NCBI GenBank assembly: GCA_038049695.1
Contig: CP142452.1
Span: 79,286,501 to 79,350,500 of the forward strand
Source of the DNA: Cinnamomum chago
Taxonomy: Eukaryota > Streptophyta > Magnoliopsida > Laurales > Lauraceae
Direction: 5' to 3'
DNA: 64,000 nucleotides
Below the pieces are notes generated by a model. It was not told the DNA's origin. It did no database searches and saw nothing but the letters and a program-made list of their open reading frames with translations. Within the stretch, counting starts at the first letter, position 1; each line of letters begins with the position of its first letter. A program made the translations under genes and the position numbers. Positions 60,139 to 64,000 of the stretch are shown here, in pieces.

Positions 60139-60611
60139 GATCGGGATCCAAGCCCCACCTGCTAATTCAGGATTGGGTTGACCATTTTATTGTTAGATTA
60201 GGCTTATGCTGACATTTTCCACTCAATTAATAAAGGGCTGCTCTCAGGATGTCGTGTCAACCCATCCAACCTCTCGAACATCAAAAGGGACCCATTAATA
60301 AATGACTTGAGTGTTACCTGTTTTATTGTCCAAACCCATCAATTCAACTGAAACAAGACCAATTAGGATGACTACAGGTCGGGTTAAACTGGTGAATGCC
60401 CCACCCTAATAGGAGTAGTTTGGCATTGGTTATGATGGGTTCAGGGTGGATATAGGTTTATAGATTTTAATTTGAGCAGACTGAGGGCGAATTTAGGATA
60501 TGACCACCCAAAGTTGCACCAATTGTTTATAACAAAATTATAGACATGCGTGTATATAATTAGGTAGGTCACATGGGAGCTAAAATTGTTAATTTTAATA
60601 ATATCTCTTTA

Positions 60612-60789
60612 ACCCCGACGGGTAGCTCAGTTGGCATAAGACCGCGGCTTGCACCCGGAGTTTGTCGGTTCGAAACTGCACTACTACACTGGGGCCACAG
60701 GGAGTTTTATCCGGCTTTCTCTCCTGAGCCCGTAGGAATTATTCTGACCCAAAGAATTGAGAACCTGTATTATAAAAATAAAATAAAAT
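60612..60789 (+). mobile_element. tRNA-type SINE, best-preserved copy
   Basis: ACCCCGACGGGTAGCTCAGT starts the head (A box TAGCTCAGTTGG), B box GGTTCGAAAC near 60669, then the shared body GGGGCCACAGGGAGTTTTAT and CCTGAGCCCGTAGGAATTAT and an A/T tail. Duplication of 15 bp with three differences (60597-60611, 60790-60804). Confidence 0.85.
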
Positions 60790-60804
60790 AATAATATTCA
60801 TTTA

Positions 60805-61782
60805 CCTCTCATAGTTGAGGTGAGAGGTCGAAAAATCTAGTCATGGGTTGGTTTTGGTACAAGTGAACTAAATATATCATAGGTTCGAGTTTATCATGGC
60901 CGTGATAATTCAATTTTTTTCATTCGTAAACACGAATAAGATTCATTGCCCTATGACTCACCAGTCCCACCTAAATTAGACCCACAAATAAGATTTGGGT
61001 TGCTCATTTTATTAAATTAAGAAAATGTCGAAATGATACATTCATTCCTGTAACCATACTATTCTCTATTGAGGATTTATAATGAAAAGAAGGTTCTCAA
61101 AACATCTTAGAGGAGTCACTCCTTGAAATTAGGTAATTCTTTGCCTCCGTGGATTTACAAAATTTGATGGGGGTGGTGGAGATATAATATTAAGTACAAT
61201 AGAAGATTTTTGATATATTTGGAGGATTTAGAAAATCCTATTACACTTTTCCTCTTTTCACGGAAACGTAAATGTTTTCCATAATAAAAGAAAAAAAGAA
61301 AGAAAGAAAGAAAGCGGATACCTCCTCGAGAATGCCACACTAAGAACCAGACCAGACCCGACCCACTGCCAGTTGCCACCCGAAGTAAAACCCCTATTCA
61401 AAATTCAAAGTTCAAAACTCACACACTCTTCCAGATCCCAAGACCACCCAAAAATATCTGATTATTCATTTCCACTTATAACTTTTCCTTCTCAAACCCT
61501 TTGAACAAATCAAACCCTCACCTCTCTTTTGTTTGAGACCACAGACAGTATGATGGACTGCAGTACCATTCCTCTCAAAAGCTCCCCAAAGAACCAAAAG
61601 ATGAAAACCAAGAAAGTCCTCAAAACCACTGAGCAAGAAACCCCAACTGGGTCTTCTTCCTTTTTTCTGCTTCTGTAACCCTATAGAATCTGTTGGGCTT
61701 TTGGTCTTGACTGGAGCAAGAAAGGAAAGATCCCTTTCTGTTCCTTCTTTCCTCTCACACTCTTTTCTGTTTGCATATTCTC
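60805..61782. other. Upstream region and leader of the MAP kinase gene
   Basis: Spacer with a short (GAAA)n run at 61290-61313. From about 61400 the sequence becomes a CT-rich, probably transcribed leader (CACACACTCTTCCAGATCCC, CTTCTTCCTTTTTTCTGC) up to the ATG at 61783. I did not find a convincing TATA box. Confidence 0.45.

Positions 61783-64000
<2,218 letters not shown>

Noticed and set aside
60612-60690. tRNA gene with A and B boxes
   Set aside because: It lacks a proper cloverleaf, continues into a shared body and A/T tail, and has flanking duplications; it is a SINE head.

Overview
This is nuclear DNA of a flowering plant. It has spliced genes with GT-AG introns of 0.1 to 5 kb, AT-rich spacers, tRNA-derived SINEs, L1-type LINEs, Ty1/copia and Ty3/gypsy remains, and many small inverted-repeat elements. 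The repeat-filled long introns would suit a large-genome woody angiosperm (for example a magnoliid or early-diverging eudicot), but the species cannot be fixed from the window. No prokaryotic features, CRISPR arrays or true tRNA/rRNA genes were seen.

Layout. (1) 1-17.2 kb, + strand: the last seven or eight exons of a TBC/Rab-GAP family gene. Its introns carry L1 fragments, a gypsy fragment, MITEs and a solo LTR inside a MITE. (2) 17.2-23.0 kb: spacer with a SINE, a CTCGAGCG-rich solo LTR and a doubtful small membrane-protein ORF. (3) 23.1-31.7 kb, - strand: a complete seven-exon tRNA-His guanylyltransferase gene (THG1) of the single-domain type. Its 4.1-kb intron holds two different hAT-like elements 94 bp apart, and another intron holds a TRIM. 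(4) 34.7-39.1 kb, + strand: a two-exon gene for a 147-residue protein with a basic N-terminus and a C-terminal membrane segment. (5) 39.1-46.8 kb: spacer with many MITEs and SINEs and one possible orphan exon on the - strand. (6) 47.1-47.3 kb, + strand: an intronless gene for a 74-residue basic protein with a clear TATA box. (7) 51.5-58.6 kb: a nearly full-length but broken Ty1/copia element (- strand) inserted into a SINE; both layers keep their target-site duplications. (8) 61.8-64.0 kb, + strand: the first three exons of a group-B (MPK4-type) MAP kinase gene, cut by the window end.

The host genes look unrelated: vesicle traffic, tRNA maturation, MAP kinase signalling and two unnamed small proteins. 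There is no operon-like logic. The most informative signal is the nested transposon history, with exact duplications resolved by eye: two hAT-like families, a SINE family with two alternative heads on one tail, a solo LTR in a MITE, and copia in a SINE. The plant THG1 with one catalytic domain is the most interesting host gene. I did not find a convincing undescribed multi-gene system.
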